Below, in pieces: positions 1-11,000 of a stretch of 64,000 nucleotides of DNA. Source of the stretch: Andrena cerasifolii (taxonomy: Eukaryota > Arthropoda > Insecta > Hymenoptera > Andrenidae); assembly GCF_050908995.1 (NCBI RefSeq), contig NC_135122.1:16656501-16720500 (forward strand), written 5' to 3'. How positions within the stretch are numbered: the stretch's first letter is position 1; the number at the start of each line of letters is the position of its first letter. Both the position numbers and the translations under genes were made by a program. Under the pieces are notes generated by a model. The model saw only the letters and a program-made list of their open reading frames with translations. It had not been told where the DNA came from and did not search any database.

Positions 1-3000
1 ATTTTCCTCCTTCCACCCTGCCACCTCTATAATTGCTCGAAGGAGAAGTTTCGGAACGGTGCATACTATTTATCTGGTCCCACTACGAAGAGACAGGAGA
101 AGCCACAGCTAAAGCCGCTGAGCGGTGGTAGGCGGGAGCGTAGAAATTGTCGCAGTGTCGATAAACGTACATAGCATTATTGAAGTCGCGCTGCGTACGT
201 TGCTATTCCGACGCGCGCTCCATAAATCGCGTGCACGCGCTTTCGTATCGATCGGCATCGTGGAAACAGCCGGCGGCACGGCGGTGCTTCATGAATTTGT
301 TCGAGTTACGAATCATTATGCGCCACGGGGCCCCGTATTGGAAGAAAATTTCAAGTCTACCACCGGCGATCTTTATTTGGCTCGTTTCGGCTCCATATTT
401 GCTTACGCGAACGAGATTCCTATTGGAGCACTCATCGGTGCGCCCGCGTATCGCGAGTTATCGAATTTCGCTTGGAAAAAAAAAAAAAAAACGAGGACTT
501 CTAGGGCAGAGTGGGGTTTCGATATTGGAATGTCAACGTTTGCACGTGACTGTGCAGGCTCGGTCGGGGAATTTCGTGACTTGCCCCGTCTCCCTACGCC
601 ACTGTCGCTCAGCGGACAAAAGTGCACGGACATGGGCATCAAATGTATGAGCAAGATCATTGTGAAAGAAACATTTCACGCTGATTACACTCTGTCTCGG
701 AGCGCGGCGCGCGCTGTGCCCGTCTGCCCTTCTGATCTGCGAAGAGTTGCTCTTTAGGAATATTAATCCGCGAGGTATCATCCATTGAACCTTCTAATTG
801 CTCCCCGCTCGACGGAGCGGGACTGCAGCGCCGACAGCGCGCGGCAGCGCGAGCTGAAGATCGGGAATTAAAGATCGACAAGTCCCATTTCTCTTCCTTC
901 GCTCGGCTCTGTGCGCGGCGTAACCTGGTTTCGACCCTGTGCAAGCATCGCTTCGCGCGCAATACGAGGACGATAACATTGCGGCGACGGATCGCGTGGA
1001 AAAATGCTTGCGGATGCAAGGCGTAATGGGTGAAGGTAGATAAGTCGAGATAGATCTACTGGAAATTACGCGGGGAACGCGCACGTTGCACGGGGACGAG
1101 CACCGGGACAGACGTAACCAGGGATGATTTCTTTGCTCGGTATCGTCAAAGAGCGCGGGAGGAGGAAAAAAAGAACAGAGACGCGAGAAATAAAAGGTAC
1201 GCGGCTCTTTGCTCGGGCGCGCAGCTCTATTGACGCGTTGCATCTGCTAAGAGCGTCCGACGTTCCTTCAGGGGCAAGAGGTTGGGCGAAGGAAATAAGC
1301 CAGTGTCGGCGAGGGTTTTGTACGTTAGCGGCCTTCGTGAACAGAGAAGTCTTATTCACGCTGTTGTTTTTTCGCGGTTTTCGCGTCGAGCCCGACTCGG
1401 AATAGTTCTCAACGGCAACACCGGGCTTCGTGGTTCCTTATTAACGAACCTCGCCCCCGCATCTTCCGCCCCTGCCGTCTCTACACTCTCATTACTCAAG
1501 GATCTACGAGCCACGTTTGCCCCTGAACCGACGGTAGCCTATGAATAAGCCAAAGAGACGATCCAGGCCACGCGAGGAGCAGCCGTCCACGATGCGGCGG
1601 AGGCCACTGTCGAGGGGTGGATTCCGCCTGGCCACGAATTTCTGGACTGGCTCGGAAAGAGTATCGGGGGTGCCCTGCAGGCACGACACGAACCTGCGCA
1701 AGATATTGCTGCTCTGTGGCGGTCCAGACTTTCTACAGCCTGGGCATTCTCAGTCAAAGGCAATTGCTTGTTTATAGGCAGTATCCAATCTACATTGGAC
1801 CGTGGGGCCGGGGGTCGGTATCCAAAGGGGGGAGAGGGTGGTATAGCTGGGCTACAGGTGCTTGAACAAACAAGATGTAAATTCGCCGTGGCATGGACCA
1901 CCGGAGGAAGCAAGTAATTAGATGCGTTGTTGCGGGGTCCACCTTTGAACTGCTGCTTGGTATTAAGGGCACTGTTAACCCCCCTCTGGCCGTGCCCCTC
2001 CCCCGTTCGCTGCACTCTGTGTTCCCTTCGCTCAAACGCGCGCGCAGCACACGCACCGAGCGACGGAGGGTGCCTTTATACGCGCTCTCGTGGTTACGCT
2101 TCCTCGCGCGCGCGTCCGCGTGCCCGATCGCGCGACAAGAACACCGTAAGGACACACAAATTTCGACCGTAGGTGGTCCCCAGCGTTGTCCTCTGTCGCC
2201 TTGGCTAGCGGCAGCCCGGATCGGGTTGGTTCACCGGCGCGCTTCGGTCCTTTCGATGGAGATTAGAGCGAGTTTGGCAGCAGCGGCAGGCTAAGATATC
2301 ACTTAGGCTAATGAGAAAAAGGCTTCTGTGTACGTCTCTGCTCCGCGTTGCCGCTTCTTCGATTTCATCATACTCGTCGACAGAAAGCTAGTTGAGAGAC
2401 AAAGCGGTGGTAACGGGCACGTGTCCGCGAGGGGAAGGAAAGTTCCTCAAACCGATCCAGAGGTATCCAGCAACGTTCGCCCGAATCGAACACGTAACGG
2501 AAGCTGATGGAAGCCGTGCTAACAAAAGGATTCCGTTGGTTCAACAACACCGCGCCGAGCTCTCCTCGCTTTTTTGCTTTCCGCCCAAGTGTAAAATCTT
2601 TCCTTGACTCCTTATCGGTCGAGCCGGCGTGGGAGAGAGGATGAAAAAAGGGGAGGGAGAGTCGGAGGCGAGGAGTGGGTGGAAGGGTCTGTAAACTCAC
2701 CGGAGTAGCAGCAAAGTCCCTGGAGGTAGCCTCTACTTTCAGTATTTACTACGTCCAAGGAAAAAGCAACGGCGGCTGGGAAGGATCGTGGCCCGCTCCT
2801 TTAGGAGGCAGCTTTCCTTCACCTACCGCCTCTATATTTTCCCTCCCTCGTCGACTCGAGGGGGGCCAACTCGGCAATTCGAGCCCTGTCCGTGCTCCTG
2901 AATTAAATACCCCATGAGGGACATATGTTTACGAGACTTCCCCACCTAGCGCCATGTTACTTCCACATTATACTCTCCCTGTTGCACTTCGTTCGGGGCT

Positions 3001-6000
3001 TAATTGCATCTTTGGGCCTTGCCGGCGGTTAGAGTAGTTGGATTCGGACGTGAGAGGCTCGGGAGCTCCGCGCCCACCCTCGGATCGGGATATCTATCTT
3101 TCCCATTGTTGGACCCCGCCAAAGGGAGAAGTAAGTAACGAGTCTCCTAACTGGATATCTACCTTTCATTTCGCACAGCTATGAGCCGCTCCCAGCAGCG
3201 CTCCTTTCACGAGCAACTCCGGAATTATCTCCCTTCTTTCGCTCGTCCTTTAATATCCTCTATCGATCCGAAAAATCGTGCATCGAGAGGTTCGACAGCG
3301 CGAAAAGGGCACGTACAGAGGGGAATTCCCCGGATGTCGTAACGAAGGTCCTTGAGCATCCAGAGGCGGGGGACCCAGGGCGTCAGACAAACGAGCACAG
3401 CGAAAGAGCTTGCAAAACGCACGCAGCACAGACTACACCGAACTATATCAAACAACGCGACGGTTAATATCGGATTCCGTTAGAGGGAGGGGACGCAGGG
3501 GTCGAACGTGTTTCTCGTTAAGTGAAGCAATTACCCGGGACCTATCTATTACTTACAACAGCGTCAGCAACCACCGCAGCCTTTTCGTTTTCAAGACCTG
3601 CCACGAGGCTACGTCACAGCCTGCAGACCTCCGCATTTATCCGCGCCACTATTTCCGTCATTTTTCTCTCGCTTTTCATCAGCTGGATCGCCCGGCAATC
3701 GCGTTAGTTTCGGCAGCTATTGCTCCACGCTCTTGCTAGTCTTCCTCCTTCCGTCTCGGAAGAAAAGTTCCCTTCTTAATGCAACTTTATCTATTCGCGT
3801 CCAACGACACATCATCGACGGCGGAGTATTTTCACCATGAGAGGAACAATGGCCCGTCTGGCAAATTCGATTTTGTGCCCGTTCGGCAGCCTTTCCGCGT
3901 ATCTGCGAATTATCGTGGCGGAACGAAGAAATTGGCCCGCCGGCGGGTGCACGGTAATTTTTAGCCGTGGACCGTGTCAATTTTACTTCACGCCACGGCG
4001 CGCGGCACGCGTCGGCGGAGTTGTAAATAATTAACGAACGTCGCTCTTTCCATCGTTAACATCCTGCCCGTTATTGGCACTTCCTATTAGAGCAGTGTTG
4101 CCTGGGATCACGTCGTTGCGCAAAAATTCGTTGTACGTGGATCGAACGAGCCACCGTGCACGCCCGGCCCTGGGACGTGTATCGCCGGTGTGTCCGGGGC
4201 GACGGTTTGCGAAGTTTCTCTAAAATGATCGGGGCAACTTTCGAATCGCATCCATTAAAATGCGCGCACCAGTTCCGGGGAGTTTCTCTTTGCTCGTGTC
4301 TAGCTCCAAGTTGTGTCCGACACTGAAACTTCCCTTCGACGCTATTGACTAGCCGTGAAGTTACTTTCAAACGTGAACGTACTAGCACTCATAAGCGTTC
4401 GATGTGCTTTTATTTCCCTTGATTATGCGCTGGAACGTCTCAGCTTCCGACTGCACGTGCGCTTTGAATCTTAATTCCCTTTGTTATCTCTCACCCGGTA
4501 TGTCGAACCGCCGCGATCGATCTCGTAAATTGGAGACGGTCCCCTTTTAAGTCCCAAGACGAATCGTCGACCGGTAATTGCGAGGCTGCGGGCTTTCGGA
4601 TAATTTATCGGAGATAATTTCGCGATACAGAGGAAAGCAGCTCTCCCCCTTTCGCCGTGGAGAATAGAGTAGGCGTGTTCCTATTTAAAATCAGTGTCTC
4701 TTGAACGCGAAGATTCTCGCCACCCTTCTTCCGGACTTAATCCGCCCGATGCTCCCGTTGATTGTATTTTCCATAAAACTACAACAGCCGAGGAAGCTTT
4801 ACGAGGTGATGTGAAAGTAACGGTTTGGACGGAGGAGTGGACGTATAATAGAGCGCTTGACATTCTTTTGTCTCGTCGGGACGGCCTATCTTCTTAGATC
4901 GTATCAGCTAATTACTCGGCAGGGCAATTATTGACCGAGCCGGATGAAGCGCAGCCTTTTGCTCGATACTTGAAGAGCGGTCGAAAATTTTCCGCACCCT
5001 CCTCTCCGGAGAGGAGCGCCGGTGGTTGAGAGGGCCAACGGTTGCGAAATAGTTTCGCGTAATTTTTCGTCCGATAGCGGACGGTTTATTGCCAAGTACT
5101 CATTTAAGGACAATACCACGCTCCCCGCGCAGCGATTTATCAATGTAAAGTATGCGCATTCAATCTACGCGGAACAACCCTCCAGACACTTTTCAACATC
5201 ATCCTCCTCGATTTTTTCACACAATCATCCGCGGCTCCGAGAGGTATCGTCGTGGATCGCGGTTATTATGCCCCCACGAATACTTTCGTGCTTACGTTTA
5301 AACGGCACGGTATTCTTGGGATCGCCTTTTATTCGCGGCCGAATCAACGGCGGATTCTGTGAAAATAAAGGGGAGATTGGAAGAGCGAGCGGGGGAGGGT
5401 GCGGTGTAACGCATAGAAATAATGAAAACCTATAGACGAAGAAGGTTGAGAACGGGGCTTTGTGCCTTTCGCTAGCGTAATGAAAATTCGTTCTATTCGC
5501 CGTGGATTTCGCGGCACCGAAACGTGTGTAACCGTCGAGTGTTAGCTGAAAAAGAGTAACGGCCGTTAATGAGCGATTCTCCGCCGTTGGAAGTGTTAAA
5601 TTGATTTAAATCATGGGAGCGGGTGTGCGCCCGGCACAGGAGGGCAAAGGGCGGGATTTAAAATTGCGAGCCTGTGCGCTAGGGGATACGTAGGAACGCT
5701 TGGATCACCGTGAGTGGGCTGTGATCCCATAGAAATTCAGCGGGGGCATATTCAGCCGCTAATTTCGCATACACGACGATTGGGAGCGAGCGCGAGATGC
5801 TAACAGTTTATAGACGTTATTAGTTTAATCATAGTGCGGTCCGTTTGAGGCAGCCACGTATCGATCACGTCCTCATTAAATTCGACCAGACCACTTACGT
5901 AATTTGCTGTCTACCCGCATTACGTATTAGAAGATGAACATCAAGAGCAGACTTAGGGAGTTCGAAGGTTGAGGAGTTTGAAGGATGCGAGCGTGGTAGT

Positions 6001-6131
6001 TGGGACGTCTATGTTACCGTTGCGCTTTCTCCAAGTCTCCCTACTTGCCCCTGTTTTCGAACACCCTTTAACTTACTCGAGATACATAGCTGCGGACAAA
6101 AATTCTGCTTCCCATATACTGGGTACTTGAA
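1..6131. other. GC-rich non-coding stretch, no supported gene
   Basis: This is CpG-rich unique-looking DNA. Open frames occur on both strands, the longest about 210 codons at 125-757, but they overlap one another antisense and show no recognisable domain, splice-bounded structure or codon bias. A 16-base A-run lies at 476-491. I see no repeat, RNA gene or convincing promoter here. It is most simply intron or intergenic DNA. Confidence 0.55.
476..491. repeat. A16 homopolymer
   Basis: An uninterrupted run of 16 A sits in otherwise GC-rich sequence. It crosses the longest open frame of this stretch and would encode a lysine run there, which argues against that frame being real. Two similar A16 runs occur at 40988-41003 and 53370-53385. 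None has flanking target duplications that I could see, so they are not clear retroposon tails. Confidence 0.8.
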
Positions 6132-7438
6132 TAGGGGAGAGTTGCCAATATCGTACTGGTCACCTAAATCGTACCTCGTCAATTTCTCAGCAAGTAATGA
6201 GTATAAACGACATCTGATGACAAAAATATCGAGTAAATGCGATATGAAGAATAGAAACAAAACCTTTAGACCTTACACCCTATTTTGTGCGTGCTATAAA
6301 CATTTAAAAAAATTACATGTGATTGATGTAACTTTGTACCAGTTTATCTTAGCTGATAATAATCAAACAATGCAGTTTTATCCTGTATTTTTGAATTTTT
6401 CTAAAAGCGGGTTTAATGTAGAATGTTTTACATTCGTTTTTAATCGACTTCGAAAAGAAGGAGGTTATAGATTCGACTCGTATGTATTTTTTTTATGTTT
6501 GTCCCCGCATAACTCCTCAGCATTTTTTTTATTCGAAAGAGGACGATACCGCGATGGTCTCGTTCTGCACTGCATCAATATTGGCCCAATATTTTGCCAG
6601 TTCTGATTAATAATAAAGACTATTGTCATCTAATTATTATTATGTTATGTACGTACACGCATATCTCCTAAGCATGTTGTGTCAATATACATAAAAGTAA
6701 AAAGATAAAAAATAAAAAATTTAAAAAAAATTAAAAGCGTCTTCAAAAAAATAAAAACGCACTAAAAAGTAAAAAATAATTGAATCCCTTATTTAATCTA
6801 CGACTCTCATATTTTTTATGTCGGCGTCCCATCATTTGCACTGTGTAAATCTGGCGGCGACTGAAAAAATATGACAGTCGTAGATTAAATAAGGGATTAA
6901 ATTATTTTTTACCTTTTATTGCATTTTTGTTTTTTTGAAGTCGGTTTTAATTTTTTTATAAATTTTTTCATGTACGTATTACATTCATTATAAAGGTTAA
7001 ATCGATATTTAGAAATAAATTAATCATGTTTCCTAAATCGTACCACTACCATCGTACTAGTAGGATTTGAGAACTCGTATGTCGTACAGATTATGTACAT
7101 ATATCATACTATATGTAATCATTACAACTATATAATAATCATTAATTTATATTGAATATTTTCTTCTTTATTTATTATTGACGCTTTTTTTTAGAAGAGA
7201 TACGATTTTGGAAACCGAGGGGTACGATTTATGAGACCGGTTGCTTAATCTTTTACAGTATGTCACAAAAAGATTAACAACAAATTAATTTGTTCCGAAG
7301 AAAAGTTTAAACCTATAATAGTAGGTGCCTAAAAGACCGAGCTACAATATCCAATAGTCACTTGCGTTGAAATTAGTACCAAATAAGAAACATAACGTAA
7401 AATGTCTTAAGTGGTAAGATACAAGCAACTCTCCCCTA
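6132..7438. mobile_element. TA-flanked DNA transposon relic with TIR GGGGAGAGTTG
   Basis: An AT-rich island of 1307 bp is bounded by a perfect inverted pair, TAGGGGAGAGTTG at 6132-6144 and its complement at 7426-7438. If the outer TA is the target duplication, the terminal inverted repeat is GGGGAGAGTTG, in the manner of Tc1/mariner-class elements that insert at TA. Just inside are repeated ATCGTAC words (around 6150, 6172, 7041 and 7052). The longest frame, 6127-6606 on the plus strand, has no domain I recognise. A smaller palindromic element is nested at 6722-6960. The assignment to Tc1/mariner/pogo is inference from the TA and the G-run end; the inverted ends are seen directly. Confidence 0.7.
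6722..6960. mobile_element. Nested palindromic AT-rich MITE (copy 1)
   Basis: Two arms of roughly 100 bp (about 6722-6817 and 6854-6960) are near-perfect inverted complements. They share the words CTACGACTCTCATA / its inverse, AAGGGATT and the edge word GAAGTCGGTTTTAA. The non-palindromic centre contains ATTTGCACTGTGTAAATC. It interrupts the larger element at 6132-7438, so it is probably younger. A partial second copy of one arm plus the centre lies at 31099-31248, which shows this is a dispersed family and not a local duplication. No coding capacity is visible, and the mobilising transposase family is unknown to me. Confidence 0.75.
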
Positions 7439-8675
7439 CTATCAGGGCGGAGCAATCTTCTCCACCTTCGTCATTCACAAAACTTGCCATCTCCAATCCA
7501 GAATACCTATCAATGCCACCAGCGATATGTAGTCCTCTTTTCCCACGAACCCACCCAGAGAGGATGCTCCTTGGAGATTTAATTGCAACTCGGTACACGA
7601 AGCCCCTCCGTTGCGTTCGTTACCAACCGCTATACGTCCCCCGGTCGGAATTGAAAGCTCGGTCTCACCCACGCACAGACACAGCCTGCCTTGCTCAGGG
7701 CGCCGGTAGACACGTACCGTACGAAGGAGGGGGCCTGCTTTTCCGGTGCCGCCGCGTGTCGCGCGCGCCTACGCACAGCAGCAAGGATTACGTGTCACAA
7801 ATTGGTATTACCCGCTGCGAGCGTAGACACAGAGACAGGTGTGCACGCGGCATTTCGAGGAGAGAAGTGTCTCCAAGTGCTTCCCAGCATACCTGATGCG
7901 ATTGCGCGCCGTGCAACGTTCGAAAGCGCCTCGTCCCCCTTCCTGACAGGCAATTTACTTTGTAAGGAAATAATTACCGGCCAGTTACCTGCCTGTGTCG
8001 GCTACAACTCGGAGTTTTACTACTTGCCGCGCGACTGCCGGCAACGCGGGCTCGCGATCCGCCGGGGATTCTGCTGTCCTCGAACGATTTGGGAAAAGGC
8101 GATAGGTACTCGATGGAAAGCGAGTTTAATGGCCAGTTAGCAGTCGTTTATCGAGCGATGCCACTGATATTAGCCTAGTAATGACGGTCTAATGGGAATG
8201 TCTGTAACGGAATTATTGGAGTTCGTTAAGGTACAAGCTTCGACGCAGAGATCTCTCGTCTTTCTTTTCGAACTGCCTTAGTAACCTGCCACGATCTCAG
8301 AGAAAAATCGATCATCGTTAAGGTCGCAATGAGGTGGCGCGTTATTCCAGGATGAATAGGTAATGCCAGTTTAAGTAGTTACGCCGTTGGTTAAAAGGCT
8401 GTAATACATTTTCGCGCACGCCAGAACGAGTTAGATCCTCTTCTTCCAATTAAACTTGGGAATTCCCTTGAATTTCCTCGAGCAACTTCTCCCTGCCAAC
8501 GGGCGTCCCTTTGTGTGCGTCGTTGCTTTTATAAATTCCCATCTCGTAATCATTTTTTGTGCCCGGCCGCGATACCGCGAAGCCTTTCTTCCGGACCCAT
8601 TCCACTGGCGCGCGCTTTCGAACGCGTTCCTCGAGATTTCGCGATTGCAAATTTCGACCCTTGTAGTTGCAGCGG
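7439..8675. other. GC-rich stretch, no supported gene
   Basis: This is unique-looking, CpG-rich DNA between two transposon islands. Overlapping open frames on both strands (for example 7411-7896 and 7691-8140) show no domain or splice structure. I see nothing else of note. Confidence 0.5.
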
Positions 8676-8680
8676 CGTCG

Positions 8681-9563
8681 CACAGTGTGACGAGTGTATA
8701 GGGAAAAAAATGAATTTTTCATTAAGATACAGTTATTTACATGTAATTGATATGTTAATCATATTTATACGCAAAACAATTAATTTTTAACATAAAATAA
8801 TTCAGTGAAATATATTTTTGAACATAATAAAAGTGAAACAAATAAAAAATATATATTTTTAAATACATTTAAACACAAATTAATAATAAACATATGAAAC
8901 AATTATAAAAAAAATAAAATTAATTTTTTAAATAATTCGTATTGATAATAAATTTTAAATTATTCATTCTTATTATACATCTTCGTCTCTGTCCGTTGAA
9001 TCTGAAGGAATTCAAAGCTCAGTGTCTTATAAATAAATATTCTAGCACAGATTTGTCTAGTTTTTCATTTTATTATGTGTATTTTTTCTTATGTGGGAGC
9101 ACTCGGGAGTAGATACAATTTATACCAAATTAAAGTTCATAAAAAGAACTAATTCTAGTAAGAAAATGAAAAAACCGATATGTTTCGTTTTTTTTTAAGT
9201 CTCTCCAGAATTTAGAAGATGCGACGAACATAGTAATAAATTGAGCCACTGGTACGTATCCATATCTTTAAATGCTAGAATTTTTAATTAATAAAAAGAA
9301 AGAAGGATATATTTTGCTTATTTTAAAAAAAAGAAAGAATACAACAAAAATGCACTGGGTAAATATTTCCTATGTGTAGTATGTGGCAGCTTGCGTTTAG
9401 TTATTCGACTTTGAATGTAATTACTAACCTTAAATCCGTTATTTATGTTACTAAGTTACAATGTTATTACGTCGGAGGAGTGTTTACAATCAATTCCATG
9501 AAATGAAATAAAAAATTTCAGAACTTAAATTTTTGCTTTTTGAACACGTACCGCGACACTGTG
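8681..9563. mobile_element. Transib-like non-autonomous transposon with CGTCG target duplication
   Basis: An AT-rich 883-bp island begins CACAGTGT at 8681 and ends with ACACTGTG at 9563. The terminal repeats read CACAGTGTGACGAGT (left) and CACAGTGTCGCGGTAC (right, inverted). The island is flanked on both sides by the same 5 bp, CGTCG, at 8676-8680 and 9564-9568. Known of the family: Transib transposons make 5-bp GC-rich target duplications and have termini resembling the RAG recombination heptamer CACAGTG. This element matches on both points. The interior has no long open frame, so it would depend on a transposase made elsewhere. What is seen is the termini and duplication; the family name is inference. 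hAT is disfavoured because no 8-bp duplication fits. Confidence 0.75.
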
Positions 9564-9568
9564 CGTCG

Positions 9569-10066
9569 CCTCGATACCAGGCATTGTTCGAGGAGGGAAA
9601 TATTTTCAGGAGTCGGTCGCGCAGGAAAACACGACGAATAAAGGGTATTTAACGTCCTCTGGGGCCCCTTGTAAATACAAAGACACGAAGTCGCCATCGC
9701 GGGGTGGGGAAATTCAAAGGAACGTGGCGCACTTCATCTCGCGCGCACCAGAACGTTATTATCCGTGCAACGTGACGGATGCGTTTCCGTGTTTGTACAC
9801 AGTCGGATTACCGTTGTCCGGGTTACGTTGAAGATCGCGACGAGGGGAATTTTCACGGGGCGGCAGAGGCGCGATATCGCGTAACGCGGAACAACGCAAC
9901 GCAAATTCCGTTTCTTGCGAACTCCAGCGAAGGGCGAGCAGGGAGTTCTATGTAAACAGAGTGTCATCGCGAAATACCCCGCACACGTCTCCTCCGTGGG
10001 GCAACTTTGGCTCGGCGAGAGGTGAAATTTTCGAAGCGTCACGAAAAACCTCCCCTACCCAGGAAG
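9569..10066. other. GC-rich stretch, no supported gene
   Basis: Host-like GC-rich DNA resumes directly after the transposon target duplication. Overlapping short open frames on both strands carry no recognisable domain. I see no repeat or RNA gene. Confidence 0.45.
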
Positions 10067-10216
10067 ATGGCGAAAACGAACGGAGGGATCCGAGGGATCG
10101 AGGCAGCGCTCTTCCTCATATTCCCGTTGCTATCTTTGGCAAGCAACCGATCAATTTGCACGCGTTTAGGGCTCGTCTTTTGTCGGCGAAACGGTTGGCA
10201 CTTGCTGGCACTTTGA
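10067..10216 (+). CDS. Possible small secreted ORF or first coding exon, unidentified
   Basis: A true ATG in good context (AAG-ATG-G) opens a 49-codon frame ending TGA at 10214-10216. Its first ~26 residues look like a secretory signal: a polar start (MAKTNGGIRG), then a hydrophobic core (ALFLIFPLLSLAS). The remainder is Arg/Cys-containing without a recognised domain. A plausible splice acceptor (CCCTACCCAG) lies 4 bases before the ATG, which would make this a first coding exon. However, I see no strong donor before the stop. Short hydrophobic frames arise by chance in 64 kb, so this is only a candidate. Support would be RNA-seq coverage or conservation of the frame in a sister species. Confidence 0.2.
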   Translation: MAKTNGGIRGIEAALFLIFPLLSLASNRSICTRLGLVFCRRNGWHLLAL

Positions 10217-10926
10217 GAACAAGGAATTCCAACGTGATGGAATGCAAAGTAATTCTACAAGATTACCACGCGCGTGCACCAACCCAGGCCCTGTTTGCAT
10301 CGAACCCTCGTTTATTCAGTACCACGTCGGCCGAAGGTGAGCCGTGTTTATCGCGAGATGTACGTGTCTGAAGGACGTCTCGGAATTTCGTCGGTTCGCG
10401 AAGGGCCGTTGCTGGCGAAGCGTTTCCTTCGAGAGCAGGTATCAAGGAATTCCTGGGGACACGGTTCCGGGGTTCTCGATCGAAGCGTATCAGCTCGCGA
10501 CACAGACAACAGACAGCACCGTGATAGGATGTGAAAAATCATAGTCAAAAGTCGCGCCTCAAGAACAAAACCGAAGCGTAAGTAGCTGAAACAAGTAGCC
10601 CCACCTGCAGCTTTCTCCTCCACCGAAAGCAAGCGAGACAACTCCTCGGGAAAGAAAAATAATCTTATCAACGGTAGACAGGCTTCTAGCTCCTGCGCGG
10701 AGTTAACGCAATTGACTTCTCGCGTAGATCTATGGGGGTGGATATCGCATCTGGGTAGAAATTCTTAAATCTGCCAGGGCGGTTGGCGGCGCGGAAGCGG
10801 AGGGAGGGGTGGATAAAAGAAAAAAGGAGCGTTTTCGAAGGAGGCAGGCATCAAACAACCCCTACTGCCGGAATCGCGGGGTATTGCGCTCGCGCAAGGC
10901 CGGCGCGCGTGTCCGTGCCCGCGTCG

Positions 10927-11000
10927 TATAGTATATACGAGGCGGGTAGAGCAGTAGCACCGGCACCACCATCAGCACCAGCCAGCATTCAGCAGCAGTA
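10927..11000 (+). promoter_or_regulatory. Possible TATA-type promoter and 5' leader
   Basis: A TATA-like run (TATAGTATATA, 10927-10937) is followed about 20-45 bp downstream by initiator-like GCAGT (around 10951) and TCAG (10972) sites. A CAG/CAC-rich leader-like tract follows, with no long ATG frame. Its position about 9.5 kb upstream of the signal-peptide exon at 20480 would suit an upstream non-coding first exon on the same strand. The TATA-to-initiator spacing is not canonical, so this is a weak inference. A transcription start map would decide it. Confidence 0.2.

Noticed and set aside
476..491. A-run as a retroposon poly-A tail (also 40988 and 53370)
   Set aside because: No adjacent SINE/LINE-like body and no flanking duplications were visible.
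125..757. 210-codon open frame on the plus strand
   Set aside because: It runs through an A16 homopolymer, overlaps other open frames on both strands, and has no recognisable domain or splice signals. Stop-poor CpG-rich DNA explains it.
8681..9563. hAT assignment based on CAGTG-type ends
   Set aside because: hAT insertions make 8-bp duplications. Here the exact duplication outside CACAGTG is 5 bp (CGTCG), which fits Transib better.
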